Shown here in pieces: positions 32,044-34,824 of a DNA stretch of 34,824 nt. The DNA is from Bacteroidota bacterium. GTDB lineage: Bacteria; Bacteroidota; Bacteroidia; Flavobacteriales_F; PHOS-HE28. The translations under genes were made by a program, and so were the position numbers. The notes below the pieces were generated by a model. The model made no database searches. It saw only the letters and a list, made by a program, of their open reading frames with translations, and was not told the DNA's origin. Numbering within the stretch: the first letter of the stretch is position 1; each line of letters opens with the position of its first letter. The stretch is from NCBI GenBank assembly GCA_963169595.1, contig CAUJFM010000030.1, forward strand, positions 1 through 34,824, read 5' to 3'.

Positions 32044-34824
32044 ATGCATTACGAGCACAAGGACATCGAGAAGAAGTGGCAGGATGAATGGCGCAAGCGC
32101 GGCACCTACCGGGTGACCAACGATCCGTCCAAGCCCAAGTACTACGTGCTCGACATGTTCCCCTACCCCAGTGGTGCCGGCCTGCACGTGGGGCACCCGC
32201 TCGGCTACATCGCCAGTGACATCGTGGCGCGCTACAAGCGGCACAGCGGCTTCAACGTGCTGCACCCCATGGGCTACGACAGCTTCGGCCTGCCCGCGGA
32301 GCAGTACGCCATCCAGACCGGCCAGCATCCTGCCAAGACCACCGAGATCAACCTGGCCCGCTACCGCGAACAGCTGGACCGCATCGGCTTCAGCTTCGAT
32401 TGGGACCGCGAGGTGCGCACCAGCGATCCGTCCTTCTACAAATGGACGCAGTGGATCTTCCTGCAGCTCTTCGACAGCTGGTACGACCACGCGCAGCAGA
32501 AGGCCCGTCCCATCAGCGAACTGATCGCCTGCTTCGCCGAGAAGGGCAGCGCCGGCCAGGACACCAGCGTGCTCACGGGCGACATCGAGCGCTTCGTGGG
32601 CGGCTTCTCCGCGGCGGAATGGAACGGCTTCGATGAGCGCACCAAGCAGATGGTGCTGCAGCATTTTCGCCTGGCCTACCTCAGCGATGCCTGGGTGAAC
32701 TGGTGCCCCGCGCTGGGCACCGTGCTCGCCAACGACGAGGTGAAGGACGGCGTGAGCGAGCGCGGCGGCCACCCCGTGGAGCGCAAGCGCATGAAGCAGT
32801 GGAGCCTGCGCATCACCGCCTACGCCCAGCGCTTGCTCGATGGGCTGGACGGGCTGGACTGGAGCGAGAGCATCAAGGAGGCCCAGCGCAACTGGATCGG
32901 CCGCAGCGAAGGCGCCACCGTGCGCTTCCCCATCGGTGAGGACTTCATCGAGGTCTTCACCACGCGGCCCGACACGCTCTTCGGCGTCACCTTCATCACC
33001 CTGGCCCCCGAGCATGTGTTGGTGGGCAAGTTCACCACGCCGGACCGCAAGGCCGAGGTGGAGGCCTACGTGAACACGGCCAAGAACCGCAGCGAGCGCG
33101 AGCGCCAGGCCGAGGTGGACAAGGTGAGCGGCGTGTTCACCGGCAGCTACGCGAAGCACCCCTTCACCGGCGCCCCCGTGCCCGTGTGGGTGGGCGATTA
33201 TGTGCTGGCCGGCTATGGCACCGGTGCCGTGATGGCCGTCCCCGGCGGCGACCAGCGCGACTGGCGCTTCGCGAAGCACTTCGGGCTGCCCATCATCGCG
33301 GTGACCGAGGGCGCCGACATCGAGAAGGAGGCCGACGAACGCAAGGACGCCACCATCTGCAGCGAGGGTTTCCTCCAGGGCCATAAGGTGCCGCAGGCCA
33401 TCACCCGCGCCATCCAGGAACTGGAGAAGCTGGGTGCCGGCGAGGGCCGCATCAACTTCCGCCTGCGCGATGCCGCCTTCGGGCGCCAGCGCTACTGGGG
33501 CGAGCCGATCCCCATCTACTACCAGGACGGCATCCCGTACCCGCTGCCCGAGAGCGAGCTGCCGCTGAAGCTGCCCGAGGTGGACAAGTTCCTGCCCACC
33601 GAGGATGGCGAACCACCGCTGGCCCGCGCGGCCAACTGGAGCTACAACGGCTTCCCGTTGGAGACCACCACCATGCCCGGTTGGGCCGGCAGCAGCTGGT
33701 ACTTCCTGCGCTACATGGACCCCAAGAACGAGGGCCGGTTCGCCTCACCCGAGGCCATCAATTACTGGCAGCAGGTGGACCTCTACGTGGGCGGCAGTGA
33801 GCACGCCACTGGCCACCTGCTCTACTTCCGCTTCTGGACCAAGTTCCTCTTCGACCACGGCTACATCAACTTCGATGAGCCCGCGAAGAAGCTGGTGAAC
33901 CAGGGCATGATCCAGGGGGTGTCGGCAATTGCAGGTGTGTTTAAGGTGCGCGTAGTTCCGGGACAAGAGAGTCTTTCGGGAACAACCGGATTCAAATTGG
34001 TTAGTCGATTCGAGCAAGAGGAAGTCGAAGTACTTTCCAGTTTGAATTGGCACAAGAATGAGGATCAGTCAACCTTACATGGAGTTGTAGTGGAGCGTAC
34101 ACCGACTCGTTCGCTAACTGTTCCTATTGACTATGTTGACGGCAATACCGTAGAGATTGGTCGGCTCAAAGAACTAGCTAACGTAGACGGTAGGTTTTCC
34201 TTCTTGAAGGATCAGGACTATTTGAACATTGCTCCAATCGTGGGCAGTGCAGCTCATCACATTGCTGTTCGACGCGAAGTCGATAAGATGTCGAAGTCCA
34301 AGCACAACGTTGTCAATCCTGATCGAATTATTGAAGAGTACGGCGCCGACACCCTGCGGCTGTACGAGATGTTCCTGGGCCCGCTGGAGCAAAGCAAGCC
34401 GTGGGACACCAACGGCATCGAGGGCACCTTCCGCTTCCTGCGGAAGTTCTGGAATCTCTTTCACTTGTCCGCCGAAGCCTCGGCGAAGGCGGATGGTGCT
34501 GGTGAAGCGTTCGGCGTTTCCGACGACGCCCCCACCAAGCCCGAACTGAAGGTCCTGCACGCCACGCTCAAGAAGGTGACCGAGGACATCGAGAAGATGA
34601 GCTTCAACACCAGCGTGGCGCAGTTCATGATCGCGGTGAACGAGCTGGGCAGCTTGAAATGCAATAAGCGCGCGGTGCTGGAACCGCTGGTGATCGCGCT
34701 GGCGCCCTTCGCCCCGCACATCGCCGAGGAGCTGTGGGAGAAGCTGGGCCACCCCACCAGCGTCACCACCGCACCCTGGCCGCAGTGGAGCGCCGAGCAC
34801 CTGGTGGAGGACAGCTTCAGCTAC
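32044..34824 (+). CDS. leuS: Leucine--tRNA ligase (3' truncated by window edge; mosaic)
   Basis: Open for 927 codons from ATG 32044: [89 protein letters not shown] ... [17 protein letters not shown] ... [40 protein letters not shown]. Absent from the ORF track, probably because it has no stop in the window. Confidence 0.97.
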   Translation, partial: MHYEHKDIEKKWQDEWRKRGTYRVTNDPSKPKYYVLDMFPYPSGAGLHVGHPLGYIASDIVARYKRHSGFNVLHPMGYDSFGLPAEQYAIQTGQHPAKTTEINLARYREQLDRIGFSFDWDREVRTSDPSFYKWTQWIFLQLFDSWYDHAQQKARPISELIACFAEKGSAGQDTSVLTGDIERFVGGFSAAEWNGFDERTKQMVLQHFRLAYLSDAWVNWCPALGTVLANDEVKDGVSERGGHPVERKRMKQWSLRITAYAQRLLDGLDGLDWSESIKEAQRNWIGRSEGATVRFPIGEDFIEVFTTRPDTLFGVTFITLAPEHVLVGKFTTPDRKAEVEAYVNTAKNRSERERQAEVDKVSGVFTGSYAKHPFTGAPVPVWVGDYVLAGYGTGAVMAVPGGDQRDWRFAKHFGLPIIAVTEGADIEKEADERKDATICSEGFLQGHKVPQAITRAIQELEKLGAGEGRINFRLRDAAFGRQRYWGEPIPIYYQDGIPYPLPESELPLKLPEVDKFLPTEDGEPPLARAANWSYNGFPLETTTMPGWAGSSWYFLRYMDPKNEGRFASPEAINYWQQVDLYVGGSEHATGHLLYFRFWTKFLFDHGYINFDEPAKKLVNQGMIQGVSAIAGVFKVRVVPGQESLSGTTGFKLVSRFEQEEVEVLSSLNWHKNEDQSTLHGVVVERTPTRSLTVPIDYVDGNTVEIGRLKELANVDGRFSFLKDQDYLNIAPIVGSAAHHIAVRREVDKMSKSKHNVVNPDRIIEEYGADTLRLYEMFLGPLEQSKPWDTNGIEGTFRFLRKFWNLFHLSAEASAKADGAGEAFGVSDDAPTKPELKVLHATLKKVTEDIEKMSFNTSVAQFMIAVNELGSLKCNKRAVLEPLVIALAPFAPHIAEELWEKLGHPTSVTTAPWPQWSAEHLVEDSFSY
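33920..34340 (+). other. Low-GC, atypical-codon patch inside leuS spanning the leucine-specific domain and KMSKS loop
   Basis: Hand count 166 G+C in 33961-34320 (about 46%) versus 39/60 (65%) at 34381-34440; frame uninterrupted; codons such as AGT, TTG, CTA, GTA, ATT, GAA dominate. Confidence 0.85.
34464..34497 (+). repeat. Putative intragenic palindromic element in leuS (CTTGTCCGCCGAAGCCTCGGCGAAGGCGGATGGT)
   Basis: TCCGCC...GGCGGA arms flank GAAGCCTCGGCGAA, encoding an extra [11 protein letters not shown] between conserved [11 protein letters not shown] and [13 protein letters not shown]. Reverse strand encodes the low-complexity peptide FAEASADK. Confidence 0.6.

Noticed and set aside
31981-33384. 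Upstream part of the 759-aa ftsX ORF and other minus-strand ORFs over leuS
   Set aside because: Antisense to conserved leuS; FtsX starts at the MGVDRHYKART methionine at 31980.
33920-34340. Intein or group II intron in leuS
   Set aside because: No intein splice motifs (N-terminal Cys/Ser block, C-terminal HN) at the junctions, too short, and the KMSKS motif lies within the patch; recombination or domain expansion fits better.
1-34824. CRISPR arrays, tRNA/rRNA genes, transposases or prophage genes
   Set aside because: None recognised on reading both strands; no regularly spaced direct repeats and no transposase-like ORF.

Overview
The window is a gene-dense, GC-rich chromosomal segment of a Bacteroidota bacterium, probably a high-GC Flavobacteriales-like lineage. 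The lineage call rests on T9SS type A and CHU_C-type C-termini, DUF6341/DUF6427/DUF3098-like genes, and TAnnTTTG-type promoter elements. Most of it is housekeeping: ribE, yebC, an acyl-CoA carboxylase beta subunit, purD, purQ, dnaG, a polyprenyl synthase, rlmN, ispD, queA, truB, uppP, ftsX and leuS. Interspersed are two-component genes, secreted or surface proteins, and a small RelE/ParE toxin-antitoxin islet. No CRISPR array, rRNA, tRNA, prophage or transposase was seen. The strongest anomaly is in leuS, which is missing from the supplied ORF track because it runs off the window. It carries an in-frame patch of about 420 bp with much lower GC (about 46% by hand count over 33961-34320). This patch replaces or expands the leucine-specific domain and includes the KMSKS loop. 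A second, short palindromic insertion, also in frame, lies about 130 bp downstream. Other notable signals are a mirror-image divergent promoter between ftsX and leuS, a recurrent TAnnTTYG promoter motif (sometimes almost touching the start codon), and five convergent gene pairs that all abut or overlap. There is also an intergenic nested inverted repeat between queA and ispD, tandem strong hairpins upstream of yebC, and a 47-aa ORF below the track's size cutoff.
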